Assembly (NCBI RefSeq): GCF_021228235.1
Contig: NZ_JAJQRG010000013.1
Span: forward strand, 1-64,000
Length of the DNA: 64,000 nucleotides
From: Pseudophaeobacter flagellatus
Lineage (GTDB): Bacteria > Pseudomonadota > Alphaproteobacteria > Rhodobacterales > Rhodobacteraceae
Direction: 5' to 3'
This document shows, piece after piece, positions 28,605 through 38,451 of the stretch (the first letter of the stretch is position 1; each line of letters begins with the position of its first letter). The position numbers were made by a program, and so were the translations under genes. Below the pieces are notes generated by a model. It did no database searches. It was not told the origin of the DNA and was given only the letters and a program-made list of their open reading frames with translations.

Positions 28605-29372
28605 ATGGCTGACACTTCTCAAATGCAAGTATCCGATGAAATCGCGATCACCATTAATCAGATGAACAAGTGGTACGGGTCGTTTCACGTGCTGCGCGAC
28701 ATCAACCTGACGGTCAACCAGGGGGAGCGGATCGTGATCTGTGGCCCTTCGGGTTCGGGCAAGTCCACCTTGATCCGCTGCATCAATGCGCTGGAGGAAC
28801 ACCAGCAGGGATCCATCGAAGTGGATGGGACACTGCTATCGAATGACTTGAAGAACATCGACAAAATCCGTTCGGAGGTGGGGATGTGTTTCCAGCACTT
28901 CAACCTGTTCCCACATCTGACTATTTTGGAAAACTGCACGCTTGCTCCGATTTGGGTGCGTAAGACCCCCAAAAAAGAAGCCGAAGAACGGGCAATGCAT
29001 TTTCTGGAAAAGGTCAAGATTCCCGATCAGGCCAACAAATATCCCGGCCAGCTTTCGGGCGGGCAGCAGCAGCGGGTGGCGATCGCGCGTAGCCTGTGCA
29101 TGATGCCCCGGATCATGCTGTTTGATGAACCCACATCGGCGCTGGACCCTGAGATGATCAAAGAGGTGCTCGATACCATGATCGAGCTGGCCGAAGAGGG
29201 GATGACCATGCTCTGCGTGACGCACGAGATGGGCTTTGCCCGTCAGGTGGCGAACCGAGTGATCTTTATGGATGAGGGCCAGATTGTGGAACAGAATGAA
29301 CCGGAAGAGTTCTTCAACAATCCAAGAAGCGAACGCACGCAGCTGTTCCTGAGCCAGATCCTGGGTCATTAA
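28605..29372 (+). CDS. aapP: General L-amino acid ABC transporter, ATP-binding protein
   Basis: This 255-residue ATPase has Walker [10 protein letters not shown] (47-55), signature LSGGQQQR, Walker [12 protein letters not shown] and the switch histidine in [13 protein letters not shown] precedes the ATG at 28605. It completes the aapJQMP operon and is followed by a strong terminator. Confidence 0.95.
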   Translation: MADTSQMQVSDEIAITINQMNKWYGSFHVLRDINLTVNQGERIVICGPSGSGKSTLIRCINALEEHQQGSIEVDGTLLSNDLKNIDKIRSEVGMCFQHFNLFPHLTILENCTLAPIWVRKTPKKEAEERAMHFLEKVKIPDQANKYPGQLSGGQQQRVAIARSLCMMPRIMLFDEPTSALDPEMIKEVLDTMIELAEEGMTMLCVTHEMGFARQVANRVIFMDEGQIVEQNEPEEFFNNPRSERTQLFLSQILGH

Positions 29373-29442
29373 AGCGTTCTGTCTTTAACCTGAAGCAGGG
29401 GAAAAGGCGCGCCGCTTTAAGGTTTTGACGGATAGGAAACAG

Positions 29443-29470
29443 AAAGGCCGGGCATTTTGCCCGGCCTTTT
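29443..29470 (+). terminator. Intrinsic terminator after aapP, possibly bidirectional
   Basis: A perfect 12-bp stem (29443-29454 with 29458-29469) with a 3-nt loop and a T tail. A short A run on the left arm would also allow termination of the converging DUF411 gene. Confidence 0.93.
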
Positions 29471-29495
29471 CCATTTTGCCCGAACCTGTGTCCAG

Positions 29496-29957
29496 TCAGG
29501 TATGTGTCGCATAGACAGAGGTGGTGCCATCCGCATGGATCAGCAGGGTGTCATAGGTTTCTTTCTGATCCTGCATTTCCATACCCGGCGATCCAATTGG
29601 CATGCCCGGAACCGTCAGCCCCAGCGCCTCTGGCTGGTCTTGCATCAGGCGGCGAATATCGCTGGCAGGGACATGACCTTCGATCACATAGCGACCCAGC
29701 AGCAGCGCCGTGTGGCAAGAGGCGAGTGCTTCGGTGATCCCCAGCCGCGCCTTCATCGCCCAGAGCTGTTCGTCCGCGAGATTGCGGCTTTCGATCCGGC
29801 CCAGGTCCGCGGCATCCAGATGGGTCACCCAGGCGCTGCAGCAGCCGCAGGTGGGGGATTTCATCACCAGTATATCCGGCTCGACAGCAGCCATGGCCGG
29901 CAGCTTGGCGAGGGGCAGGGACAAAGCTGCGAGCAAAACGGAACGGCGGTGTATCAT
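29496..29957 (-). CDS. DUF411 metal-binding secreted protein
   Basis: This 153-residue protein has an N-terminal signal peptide (about 1-24, with a twin-arginine-like HRRS near the start) and then the DUF411 motif MKSPTCGCCSAW with Cys37, Cys39 and Cys40. Later features are GHVPASDIRRLM and VPGMPIGSPGME. DUF411 proteins are often linked to copper handling and are probably periplasmic. The function is not proven. It converges on aapP. Confidence 0.85.
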   Translation of the reverse strand: MIHRRSVLLAALSLPLAKLPAMAAVEPDILVMKSPTCGCCSAWVTHLDAADLGRIESRNLADEQLWAMKARLGITEALASCHTALLLGRYVIEGHVPASDIRRLMQDQPEALGLTVPGMPIGSPGMEMQDQKETYDTLLIHADGTTSVYATHT

Positions 29958-30084
29958 GGGCTGGCTCCTGTAAGGGACGTGCGGTTTGGCGGCGGCGAAC
30001 CAAAGTTCGCCCCGAGGCTTGATCCTAGGCAGTGCAGATCTGCCTCGCCACAGGCCTCCCGCGCTGGAGCGGCGCTATGTCGCG

Positions 30085-30594
30085 CTATGCTTCGACCGCT
30101 TCACTGAGCAATTCGCGGGGCACGACAAAATCCATCACGCGGCCCGTACCCCAGTTCAGATCTGCCCAGCTGTCGATGTCAAAGCGCGCCACCATGGTGG
30201 CCCCGGTTGGATAGTCGCCAAAGCGATTGTGATCCGGTGGCGTGGCGACGATGGCATGGGCAAAGGCGGCGATGCCGGGGTTGTGGCTGATCAGCATGAC
30301 ACGGCTGTGTTCGGCTTCGCGCAACGCCTGAAAAATGATGTCCGGGCTGGCATGATAGAGCCGCTCGATGAACATGGTTGGGACGTCGAGTTGTAGCTGA
30401 GCCTGGGTTTCGCGGCTCCGCTGCGCCGAAGAGCACAGGATTTGATCGGGGCCTTGCCCCGTGAGACGCAGCCAGTCGCCCAAGGCGGCGGCCGATCTGT
30501 AGCCCCGGTTGTTCAGAGGGCGGGCATGGTCGCTGGGGGATTTTGTATCCCAGGCGGATTTTGCGTGGCGGGTCAGAATTAGGGTTCGGGTCAT
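30085..30594 (-). CDS. Histidine phosphatase family protein, SixA-like
   Basis: This 169-residue protein has the phosphohistidine motif TRHAKSAW with catalytic His10 and a second histidine in ISHNPG. SixA in E. coli removes phosphate from phosphotransfer proteins of the ArcB/PTS type; the substrate here is unknown. Its start overlaps the stop of the upstream iron-sulfur protein gene by 4 nt, so the two are coupled. Confidence 0.88.
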   Translation of the reverse strand: MTRTLILTRHAKSAWDTKSPSDHARPLNNRGYRSAAALGDWLRLTGQGPDQILCSSAQRSRETQAQLQLDVPTMFIERLYHASPDIIFQALREAEHSRVMLISHNPGIAAFAHAIVATPPDHNRFGDYPTGATMVARFDIDSWADLNWGTGRVMDFVVPRELLSEAVEA

Positions 30595-31328
30595 GACGGG
30601 TTAAAATACCTCATGTGATGGGCGGTTTGGTCAGAGCATCTACCGGCCCGCTGGCTAAGAGGGCACGCACAACGCGCAAGGCATCCCTGGGTCATGCAGG
30701 GCGTACCAGCCGGGGTATCTAGGTGGTGGTGACAGGCCGCCAGATCATAGGGCCCGCCGTCAACCAGCGCCTGCGCGGGGCAGGACGTGAGACACGTTTT
30801 GGATGTACAGGTCGCGCAGGGAGACTGTGCCAAAACAGGGGGGGGTATGTCAAAGGATTGATCAAAGTGCAAAGCCCCGCGATAGGATATCAGCATACCA
30901 TAGTGATCATGCACCAGCATTTGTGACGGCGATGTGAAGGCGCGGCCCGAGGCCAGTGCCCAGGCGACAAAGGGCTGATAGGGGGGCGTACCAAATGGAA
31001 AATATGCCGTTGCCCCCAGATCCTTGGCGATCGCGGTGACAACGCGGCTGGACCAGCGATCAATCGGATCAGGCTGACCATCTGCATATTCGCGCGACTT
31101 GGTAAAAAGCGGCCAGAATCGCCCACCAGTCCCCAAGAGAACCAGTGTACCCCGTGACAGCCCCGCAGCGGGCCTGTCTGCATCCGCAGACCGAAAGGCG
31201 CCATAGATCTCTAGTCCCTGTCCCTGCACGGCCTCTTTCACACGAGAATATCGCGCGGCCTGCGAGGGCGCGCAGGCGCGGGGTTGAGCCGCGATCACAG
31301 TGACCTCGGCGGGATTTTGTGCTGTCAT
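30591..31328 (-). CDS. Iron-sulfur (2x 4Fe-4S) protein, QueG-related
   Basis: This 245-residue protein ends in two ferredoxin-like cysteine sets: CATCTSKTCLTSCP, and a later set with a CMTQGCLARCACP cluster. The arrangement resembles the cluster domain of epoxyqueuosine reductase QueG, but the N-terminal cobalamin-binding part is short and diverged, so queuosine reduction is doubtful. It is coupled to the SixA-like gene. A role in electron transfer is the safest inference. Confidence 0.7.
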   Translation of the reverse strand: MTAQNPAEVTVIAAQPRACAPSQAARYSRVKEAVQGQGLEIYGAFRSADADRPAAGLSRGTLVLLGTGGRFWPLFTKSREYADGQPDPIDRWSSRVVTAIAKDLGATAYFPFGTPPYQPFVAWALASGRAFTSPSQMLVHDHYGMLISYRGALHFDQSFDIPPPVLAQSPCATCTSKTCLTSCPAQALVDGGPYDLAACHHHLDTPAGTPCMTQGCLARCACPLSQRAGRCSDQTAHHMRYFNPS

Positions 31329-31414
31329 GGTCCCCCCAAAAGCGTGGCTTTCCTGGGGATGATACCAGATCGGAGGAAAAGCTGGGGCGAAAAATGACGG
31401 GATCCGGCCAAGGC

Positions 31415-32275
31415 CTAGGCGCGGATCATCGACCCTGCGCCGTGATCGGTGAAGAGTTCCAGCAGAACCGCGTTTTTCACCCGACCATCCACGATGGTAC
31501 AGGCGCGTACACCCGCGCGCACGGCCTCCAGCGCGGTCTCTGTCTTGGGGATCATGCCACCCGCAATCACGCCTTCCTCGATCATGCGCTCGACGTCAGC
31601 GGCCTTCAACTCGGTCACCACCTCGCCAGAGGCCGATTTGACGCCAGAAACATCGGTGAGCAGTAGCAGCCGGTCAGCGTTGAGCGATGTGGCAATTGCC
31701 CCGGCGGCGGTGTCGCCATTGATATTGAATGTCTCACCCGCGCGGCCAGCCCCGATGGGGGCAATCACTGGGATGATGTCCTTTTCAAACAGGTCGTGCA
31801 GCACCTGCGGGTCCATGTCCGCTGGGGCACCAACAAAGCCAAGGTTGGCATCTGCCTGCTCACAGGTGATCAGGTTGGCGTCCTTGCCAGAGAGTCCCAC
31901 GGCCCGGCCGCCCTGCGCGTTGATCGCCTGCACGATACGCTTGTTGACCACACCCGAGAGCACCATTTCCACCACTTCCATGGTGGCCTGATCGGTGACC
32001 CGCTTGCCGTTGACAAAATCGGACTTGATTTGCAGCTTGTCCAGCATGGCGTTGATCATTGGCCCGCCGCCATGCACGATGACGGGATTGACCCCAACCT
32101 GGCGCATCAGCACGATATCGCGGGCAAATGTTTCCATCGCCTCGTCGCTGCCCATGGCATGGCCACCCAGCTTGATGACAACAATGGCACCATCATAGCG
32201 CTGCAAATAGGGCAGGGCGCTTGACAGTGTTTCGGCAGTGGCAATCCAGTCGCGGTTCATGTCTTGTTTCTTCAT
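31415..32275 (-). CDS. argB: Acetylglutamate kinase
   Basis: This 286-residue enzyme phosphorylates N-acetylglutamate in the cyclic arginine pathway. It has KLGGHAM (35-41), HGGGP (68-72) and a C-terminal [18 protein letters not shown] use the ATG giving [10 protein letters not shown]; an ATG 15 nt later (32260) is also possible. Confidence 0.95.
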   Translation of the reverse strand: MKKQDMNRDWIATAETLSSALPYLQRYDGAIVVIKLGGHAMGSDEAMETFARDIVLMRQVGVNPVIVHGGGPMINAMLDKLQIKSDFVNGKRVTDQATMEVVEMVLSGVVNKRIVQAINAQGGRAVGLSGKDANLITCEQADANLGFVGAPADMDPQVLHDLFEKDIIPVIAPIGAGRAGETFNINGDTAAGAIATSLNADRLLLLTDVSGVKSASGEVVTELKAADVERMIEEGVIAGGMIPKTETALEAVRAGVRACTIVDGRVKNAVLLELFTDHGAGSMIRA

Positions 32276-32403
32276 GGCTCGGGGTCCCTTTGGCATCTGG
32301 TGTTACGCGCTTCCGGCGTCGCTGCCAAGTGCCACATAGCGATTGCAGTGCCGCCTCGCGCTGTTAGGGTCTGCAGAGACGTCAAATAGATGGATAGTGT
32401 GTG

Positions 32404-33132
32404 ATGGGCCAAAAGACTTTGCTTCTGACCGGTGCGAGCCGCGGTATCGGCCATGCCACAGTACGCCGGTTCAATGCCGAAGGCTGGCGCGTGATCACCT
32501 GTTCGCGCCACCCCTTCCCCGAGGAATGCCCCTGGGGCGGTGGCCGCGAAGACCATGTCCAGCTGGACCTATCTGACCCAAGCGATACCATCAACGCGGT
32601 GGGCATCATTCAAGAGCGTCTGGGTGGCCGTCTGGATGCGCTTGTCAACAACGCGGGCATTTCCCCCAAGGGCCCCGACGGCGGGCGTCTGAATACCCTG
32701 GACACCGACCTGATGACCTGGGGCAAGGTCTTTCACGTCAATTTCTTTTCGTCGGTGGTGCTGGCGCGCGGGCTCAAGGATGAATTGGCGGCGGCCAAGG
32801 GATCGGTGGTCAATGTGACCTCTATCGCGGGCAGTCGGGTGCATCCCTTTGCCGGCGCGGCCTATGCCACATCCAAGGCTGCGCTGGCGGCGTTGACCCG
32901 CGAGATGGCGCATGACTTTGGCCCTCTCGGGGTACGGGTCAACGCTATTGCACCGGGTGAGGTCGAGACGGCGATTCTGTCGCCGGGCACAGACAAAATC
33001 GTTGAAAAACTGCCGATGCAGCGTCTGGGTCAACCCGAAGAAGTGGCGGCGGCCATTTTCTTTCTCTGCTCGCAGGAAAGCTCTTACATCTCGGGGGCCG
33101 AGATCGAGGTGAATGGCGCGCAGCATGTTTAA
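32404..33132 (+). CDS. Short-chain dehydrogenase/reductase
   Basis: This 242-residue SDR has the cofactor motif TGASRGIG (9-16), NNAG (82-85) and the catalytic set Ser140, Tyr154 and Lys158 (YATSK). TGASRGIG with a following Arg-rich region favours NADP(H), but this is not certain. The substrate is unknown. It is transcribed away from argB; the 128-nt gap between them probably holds both promoters. Confidence 0.9.
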   Translation: MGQKTLLLTGASRGIGHATVRRFNAEGWRVITCSRHPFPEECPWGGGREDHVQLDLSDPSDTINAVGIIQERLGGRLDALVNNAGISPKGPDGGRLNTLDTDLMTWGKVFHVNFFSSVVLARGLKDELAAAKGSVVNVTSIAGSRVHPFAGAAYATSKAALAALTREMAHDFGPLGVRVNAIAPGEVETAILSPGTDKIVEKLPMQRLGQPEEVAAAIFFLCSQESSYISGAEIEVNGAQHV

Positions 33133-33153
33133 CGGGGGCAGGAAAGCTGCCCC

Positions 33154-33196
33154 AAAAACAGCCCCCGCAGAGATGTCTAGGCTCTGCGGGGGCTGT
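33154..33196 (-). terminator. Strong terminator for the PepSY gene (minus strand)
   Basis: A perfect 15-bp stem (33158-33172 with 33182-33196) has A residues at 33154-33158 on its left, which read as a T run on the minus strand. It ends the minus-strand transcript of the PepSY gene. A separate 7-bp hairpin at 33135-33153 closes the converging SDR gene. Confidence 0.88.
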
Positions 33197-33283
33197 GGGT
33201 CAATGGGGCCTCAAGTGACGCAAAAGGCGCCCATGACCTTAGGCTTCGCCCCCTGTTGAAGGTGGAGGGCGAAGCCAGCTTGG

Positions 33284-34681
33284 TCAGCTGAAGGCGCGTT
33301 TCATCGCTGGGATATTGCTGAGGATCAGCAGATCAAAGGCCAGCACCGCCAAAAGCGTTGCCCCGACTAGCGGGAAAGCCATTGCAGTGAAAAGACCAAT
33401 CAAAACAGCGCCTTTCCAGAAGGGCATTTCAGCAGGCACCGGCGGTGCGGCCAGACGCCCCGCCCCGGAAGGGCGGCGCTTGACCCAGAGCACCACACCG
33501 GACAGTGAGACAAAGATCACCGACAGGCAGACGACCACGTTGAGAACAAAGCTCCAGGTGCCCATCAGACCCATGTGAAATGGAATGCCCACGGCCATGG
33601 CCTTGCCGGCCCAGGAATAGTCTTCATATTTCACATCCGCGAGGATCTTGCCGGTGTATTGGTCGATATGGATTGTGCGGTCGACAAAGGGATCATCCGA
33701 ATCGCTGCTCATGCTGTCGCGGTTGATGGTCCAGACGCCACCGTCACCGCCGGGATATGCCACGCGAAAGCGCCCCTCCATGCCCAGCATGCGGCCCAGC
33801 GTTACCAAACTGTCGATATTAATCGCGGTGCCATCGGGAATGCCGGTGATGCCTGCCTGCGATCCTGATGCGGGCATCGGGGTCTGCTCCAGTGCCCAGG
33901 GCACGTCATTGGTGGCACCGTGGTTCATATCGGCGTGGATCGAATCGGACAGGGGAACATTGTCCCATTTTTCGGCGGGAAAGGTGCTCCATGCCTGCAT
34001 CATCTTCTCCCCCCAGATCCCGGTCCAGGACAGGCCCGAGATGAGAAAAATCACCAGCATGGCCGAAATCCAGAAACCGGTGACCGCATGCAGGCTTTTC
34101 CATAGGGCGCGGCCTCGGGCACGCAGATCCGGCACAAAGGCGGATATGGCGTCGCCGCGGGGCCACCAGATGTAAAGCCCGGTGAAGATCAGCACCAGGC
34201 CGAGCCCGGCTGCGATTTCGATCATCCGGTCACCAGCGGTGCCGATCAACAGGTCCGAATGGATGTTGTCGGCGAAATCATACCAGCCAGCGCGGCGGTC
34301 CCAGATCTCGATCACTTCTCCGGTGTACTGGTTCAGGGCTACCAGACGTTGACCTTCTTCGGTCTTGACCCGGAACACCGTGGCAAGATCAGGGGCCTTG
34401 GGGCCGATCCATTCGGCGATGGTGCCGGGCTGGGCGGCGAGAACCCGTTGCGATTGCTCGGTAAGGCTGAGGGCTGTTTCACCCTGGGTGACCTGGATGG
34501 TTTCGCCATCCCGCCCGTCAAACTGGGTGATGAACATCATCATCAGGCCGGTGATGGCAAGGGTCACAAAGAAGGGGATGACATAAAGTGCGGCGTAAAA
34601 ATGCCAGCGCCAGGCGGCAAAGTAGAATTTTTCAGTGAGCGAGCGCGATTGGCCCGCAGTATGCGGTTGGCTGGTCGCCAT
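33284..34681 (-). CDS. PepSY-associated TM-helix membrane protein
   Basis: This 465-residue protein has four to six hydrophobic segments (about 28-52, 155-175, 203-222, 375-400, 430-458) around PepSY-like extracytoplasmic regions, and begins with the family-typical FYFAAWRWHFYAALYVIP. Such proteins are often associated with siderophore or metal uptake and include PiuB. GGAGA precedes the ATG. The DUF2946 gene upstream supports a metal-related setting. Confidence 0.85.
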   Translation of the reverse strand: MATSQPHTAGQSRSLTEKFYFAAWRWHFYAALYVIPFFVTLAITGLMMMFITQFDGRDGETIQVTQGETALSLTEQSQRVLAAQPGTIAEWIGPKAPDLATVFRVKTEEGQRLVALNQYTGEVIEIWDRRAGWYDFADNIHSDLLIGTAGDRMIEIAAGLGLVLIFTGLYIWWPRGDAISAFVPDLRARGRALWKSLHAVTGFWISAMLVIFLISGLSWTGIWGEKMMQAWSTFPAEKWDNVPLSDSIHADMNHGATNDVPWALEQTPMPASGSQAGITGIPDGTAINIDSLVTLGRMLGMEGRFRVAYPGGDGGVWTINRDSMSSDSDDPFVDRTIHIDQYTGKILADVKYEDYSWAGKAMAVGIPFHMGLMGTWSFVLNVVVCLSVIFVSLSGVVLWVKRRPSGAGRLAAPPVPAEMPFWKGAVLIGLFTAMAFPLVGATLLAVLAFDLLILSNIPAMKRAFS

Positions 34682-34761
34682 GGGATTTCTCCATATCTGA
34701 ACTGCGCCATCGCCGGGGGTAGCCCGGATTGGCTGCGATAAAACGTTGGTGTTTTGAAGGT

Positions 34762-35133
34762 TCAGGAGAGGGCAGGCGGCCCACGTGCATCATAGCGCCA
34801 GTGGAACCCGGCAGAATAGTGGGTAAAGCTCTCATGCACCCAGCGGGCACCAAGAGAGGGTGTCAGATCCAGCACAAAGGGCGTGTTCTGGGTCAGGTTG
34901 ATATGGGGTGATAGGGCTGTAAATGGACAGCTACGGTCATCCATTTGGTCAGCGGGGGGCGGCTGTGGTGCGTCGTCGCCCAGATCAACCCAGCGTTCTT
35001 CTGCGCCATCGGTGGTACAGATGATCAGAAGGATCTTGCCATTACTTGCATGCGCAGGCATCCACCCCGCCGGGATCAACCCGGCAGCGGTGATTGCCAG
35101 CAGCATTACATAGGGCAACAGGCGTGACAGCAC
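34762..35133 (-). CDS. DUF2946-like secreted protein
   Basis: This 123-residue protein starts at a GTG directly abutting the engB stop codon. It has an N-terminal hydrophobic segment (residues 5-28), a Pro/Asp-rich middle with one pair of cysteines, and the C-terminal RGPP typical of the DUF2946 family. Members often sit beside TonB or metal transport genes; here the PepSY gene follows. Confidence 0.7.
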   Translation of the reverse strand: MLSRLLPYVMLLAITAAGLIPAGWMPAHASNGKILLIICTTDGAEERWVDLGDDAPQPPPADQMDDRSCPFTALSPHINLTQNTPFVLDLTPSLGARWVHESFTHYSAGFHWRYDARGPPALS

Positions 35134-35784
35134 CTACTCAAGGCCGGTGATGATAGAGCGCAGCGTGGCAATGCCATCGCCTTTTTCCGACGAGGTCAGC
35201 ACGATTTCAGGATAGGCTGCCGGGTGGCGGGACAGGGCGGTGCGCACCTGTTCGATCACCTTCTCGCGGTCCTTGGCCTTGACCTTGTCGGCCTTGGTCA
35301 TCACGCATTGAAAGGTCACAGCAGAGCTGTCTAGCAGGCTCATGATCTCTTCATCGACATCCTTGACGCCATGGCGGCTGTCAATCAGTACAAAGGCCCG
35401 GCGTAGGGTCTGGCGGCCGCTGAGATAGCGTTTCAGCAGTTTCTGCCACTTTTCCACCACCGCCAGTGGCGCATTGGCGTAGCCATAGCCGGGCAGATCC
35501 ACGAGGTAGAGGTCCGGTCCCTGAGTGAAGAAGTTGATTTCCTGGGTGCGGCCCGGTGTATTGGAGGCCCGTGCCAGCCCCTTGGTGCCGGTCAGCGCGT
35601 TGATCAGGCTGGATTTGCCTACATTGGAACGCCCGGCAAAGCAGACCTCCATGCGGTCGGCCTCGGGCAGGCCCGACATGGCAACGACGCCTTTGACAAA
35701 TTCCGATTCTCCCGCAAATAGTTTGCGGCCCTTTTCAGCGGTGATTTGGTCAGGCTCTTCGGCGAGGGAGAATGGGATCTGCAT
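35134..35784 (-). CDS. engB: Ribosome biogenesis GTPase EngB/YsxC
   Basis: This 216-residue GTPase has the P-loop GRSNVGKSS (51-59), G3 DLPGYGYA and G4 TKADK. It is needed for late 50S assembly. The ATG shares one base with the stop of the MOSC gene, in a yidC-MOSC-engB run of coupled genes. Confidence 0.95.
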   Translation of the reverse strand: MQIPFSLAEEPDQITAEKGRKLFAGESEFVKGVVAMSGLPEADRMEVCFAGRSNVGKSSLINALTGTKGLARASNTPGRTQEINFFTQGPDLYLVDLPGYGYANAPLAVVEKWQKLLKRYLSGRQTLRRAFVLIDSRHGVKDVDEEIMSLLDSSAVTFQCVMTKADKVKAKDREKVIEQVRTALSRHPAAYPEIVLTSSEKGDGIATLRSIITGLE

Positions 35785-36521
35785 CAGAGAACCTCCAGGG
35801 TATCGGTGAGGGCGATTTTACCATCGCACAGCACTTTGGCACGAATGCCAAAATCGGTGTGGCCCCAGTGTTCGCGCAGGGCCTTTAGCGTGTTGGCGTC
35901 GCGCTGGCCTGTGTCCGGGTTGGTTTCGGTCGCGCGACAACGGGTAATGCGGTCGACCACTTCCAGACGCACCTCACCTATCCGCAACTCGCGCCCAACC
36001 CAGTCAAACTCCTCAAAGGGTGCAGGGCCGTCAATCCACAGGTTGCCACGGAATCGGCGTGGGTCCAGTGCCTGCCCCAGGGTTTCCCCCAGCGCCCGCA
36101 GAGAGCCCAGAGACAGGATAGAGAGTGCCGAAAAACTGGCATCGGCCATGCCGCCCGACGGGGCCGCAATCAGGCTGTGTGGCTGTGGCCGATCAGCCGG
36201 GTAGATCGGTTGCAGCCAATCGACCAGTTTTGCGCCATCTGTTGCAGGGTTCAGGGTTATCTCACCCTGTTTTGGGTGGCGCAGCGTAATCTGGTTCCCC
36301 TGTGTTTCGGCCGAAACCGCCATTAGTTCGGGGCCGAAACAGCCGCGGGCAAAATTGCGGCAGTGCTGCCATGCGCCGGTATCCTCGGCCGTGCCGGTCA
36401 GCACAGCCCAAGCCCGGTCCAACGGCATAGGCCCGCCTGTCTCCAGGCGGACCTCTGTCAATGGTTCGGCTCCGATACCTTTGATCGGGTGCCGCCACAT
36501 TTGTTTTACAGTTGCCGTCAT
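35784..36521 (-). CDS. MOSC domain protein
   Basis: This 245-residue protein begins with a MOSC N-terminal barrel (RHPIKGIGAEPLTEV) followed by a MOSC domain with RFRGNLWIDG and a cysteine in RCRATETNPDTGQRD. MOSC domains of this type bind molybdenum cofactor and occur in mARC-like reductases or sulfur carriers. The reaction is unknown. It overlaps yidC by 4 nt. Confidence 0.88.
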   Translation of the reverse strand: MTATVKQMWRHPIKGIGAEPLTEVRLETGGPMPLDRAWAVLTGTAEDTGAWQHCRNFARGCFGPELMAVSAETQGNQITLRHPKQGEITLNPATDGAKLVDWLQPIYPADRPQPHSLIAAPSGGMADASFSALSILSLGSLRALGETLGQALDPRRFRGNLWIDGPAPFEEFDWVGRELRIGEVRLEVVDRITRCRATETNPDTGQRDANTLKALREHWGHTDFGIRAKVLCDGKIALTDTLEVL

Positions 36522-38329
36522 TCGTTCTCAGCCTTTGGCTTTCGCTTGACGCTGGCCTTGATGTTACCAAACACATCCGGTGTGTAACCATGGCTGCGCA
36601 TGATCAGATACTGCTGGGTAAAGGTGATGGTGTTGTTGGCAATCCAATATACCACCAGCCCCGAGGCAAAGCCCCCCAGCATGAACATGAAGACCCAAGG
36701 CATCCAGGCAAAGATCATTTGCTGTGTCGGATCCGTAGGTGCCGGGTTCAGCTTTTGCTGCAAGAACATCGAGATACCCAAGAGCAGCGGCAGAATGCCG
36801 ATGAAGACAGTCGCCATCAGGGTGCCTGGTTCCGGCCCGGCCCATGGCAGCAAGCCATAGAAGTTCATGATCGAGGTCGGATCCGGTGCGCTCAGATCCT
36901 GGAAAGGACCAAAGAAGGGCGCGTGACGCAGTTCCAGCGTGACAAAGATCACCTTGTAGAGCGAGAAGAAGATCGGGATCTGGATCAGAATCGGCAGGCA
37001 GCCGGCAGCGGGGTTCACTTTTTCCCGCTTGTAAAGCTCCATGATCTCTTTCTGCTGCTTCTGGCGGTCATCGCCAGAGCGCTCTTTCAGTTTCTCCATT
37101 TCTGGCTGCAGCTCTTTCATCTTCGCCATGGAGGCATAGGATTTATAAGCCAGCGGGAAGACGAGGATCTTGATCAGCACGGTCAGCGCGATAATCGACC
37201 AGCCCATGTTGCCAATCATCCCGTGCAGCCAGTGCAGCACCGCAAAGATCGGTTTGGTCAGGAAGAAGAACCAGCCCCAGTCGATACTGTCGAGGAAGCC
37301 GGCGATGCCGCCCTTTTCATAGGCGCGAATGGTGGCCCATTCCTTGGCACCGGAAAACAGCTGGGTGGTGACCTCGCTGCTGGCGCCATCGGCCAGGGTG
37401 ACGGTGGGCAGCACGATATCGGTTTGATAGATATCGCGACGCTCGTCATATTTGGCAATAGAGCGGAAGGACTGGCCCGGTTCCGGGATCAGCGTTGACA
37501 TCCAGTAGTGATCGGTAAAGCCGATCCAACCGTTGCCTTCCACCTGCTTGACCTCAGAGCGCGACCCATCGCGCGGGTCAATGTCAAAATCGGCGACATC
37601 GGAATAGTCCAGCTCTGACAGCTCGCCATCGGCCATGCCAACAAGGCCTTCGTGCAGGATGAAGAAGTTCTTCATATCTTCCGGCTCACCATGGCGGGCC
37701 AAGGTGCCGTAGGGCGCAAGCGAGACGCTGTTGCCAGAGGCATTGCTGACCGACTGGCTGACAGAGAACATATAGTTATCGTCCACCGCGATGGTGCGGC
37801 TGAAGGTCAGGCCCTTGCCGTTGTCCCAGGTCAGGGTCACCGGCGTGTCTGGCGTCAGCTGGGCGCCTTCAGGGGCGCGCCACAGGGTATTGGCACCGGG
37901 GACATCGTCAGCGGCAAGACCGCTGCCTGGGGCCCAGCCATAGAGGGCGTAATAGGCCCCCTGTTCGCCGACGGGCGACAGAAACTGGACGATTTCCGGG
38001 GCATCATTGGTGACGCGGTAATCTTTCAGTGCCAGATCGTCGATACGACCACCCTGCAGCGAGATGCTGCCGGTGATGCGATCAGATTCGATCTTGATCC
38101 GTGGTGCATCAGAGGCGCTGGCCTCTTCGCTGGTCTGGCTGGTGACAGCCTCGGTCGCATCAGCGCCAGGGCTGCTTGCGGTGTCACCTGCGGACGCGGG
38201 CACAGTTTCTGTTGCCAGCGCCTCCGGTGTCGGTTCGACCTCTGGGGGTGGGAAAAAAAACATCCACCCAAGAAGCACGAGGCTGCTGAGTGCGATTGCG
38301 AGAATAAGATTCTTGTTCTGGTCGTCCAT
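36518..38329 (-). CDS. yidC: Membrane protein insertase YidC
   Basis: This 603-residue insertase begins MDDQNKNLILAIALSSLVLLGW, followed by a Pro/Glu/Ala-rich linker, a large periplasmic domain (about 60-345) and the five-helix core with KMKELQPEMEKLKER and NPAAGCLPILIQIPIFFSLY. It inserts membrane proteins alone or with SecYEG. Its place downstream of rpmH-rnpA-yidD is conserved, but here ttcA and an EAL gene intervene. Confidence 0.96.
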   Translation of the reverse strand: MDDQNKNLILAIALSSLVLLGWMFFFPPPEVEPTPEALATETVPASAGDTASSPGADATEAVTSQTSEEASASDAPRIKIESDRITGSISLQGGRIDDLALKDYRVTNDAPEIVQFLSPVGEQGAYYALYGWAPGSGLAADDVPGANTLWRAPEGAQLTPDTPVTLTWDNGKGLTFSRTIAVDDNYMFSVSQSVSNASGNSVSLAPYGTLARHGEPEDMKNFFILHEGLVGMADGELSELDYSDVADFDIDPRDGSRSEVKQVEGNGWIGFTDHYWMSTLIPEPGQSFRSIAKYDERRDIYQTDIVLPTVTLADGASSEVTTQLFSGAKEWATIRAYEKGGIAGFLDSIDWGWFFFLTKPIFAVLHWLHGMIGNMGWSIIALTVLIKILVFPLAYKSYASMAKMKELQPEMEKLKERSGDDRQKQQKEIMELYKREKVNPAAGCLPILIQIPIFFSLYKVIFVTLELRHAPFFGPFQDLSAPDPTSIMNFYGLLPWAGPEPGTLMATVFIGILPLLLGISMFLQQKLNPAPTDPTQQMIFAWMPWVFMFMLGGFASGLVVYWIANNTITFTQQYLIMRSHGYTPDVFGNIKASVKRKPKAENE

Positions 38330-38451
38330 TTGGGACTGCCACCTCGTGTAGGGAATGACACGGTGGGTTCAACAGAGATGACCCCCAAAGGTCAAGTGGA
38401 ATCGGGGAAAACAGGGGTGGCAATACGCCCCGACGCTGGAAAAAGCAGGGA

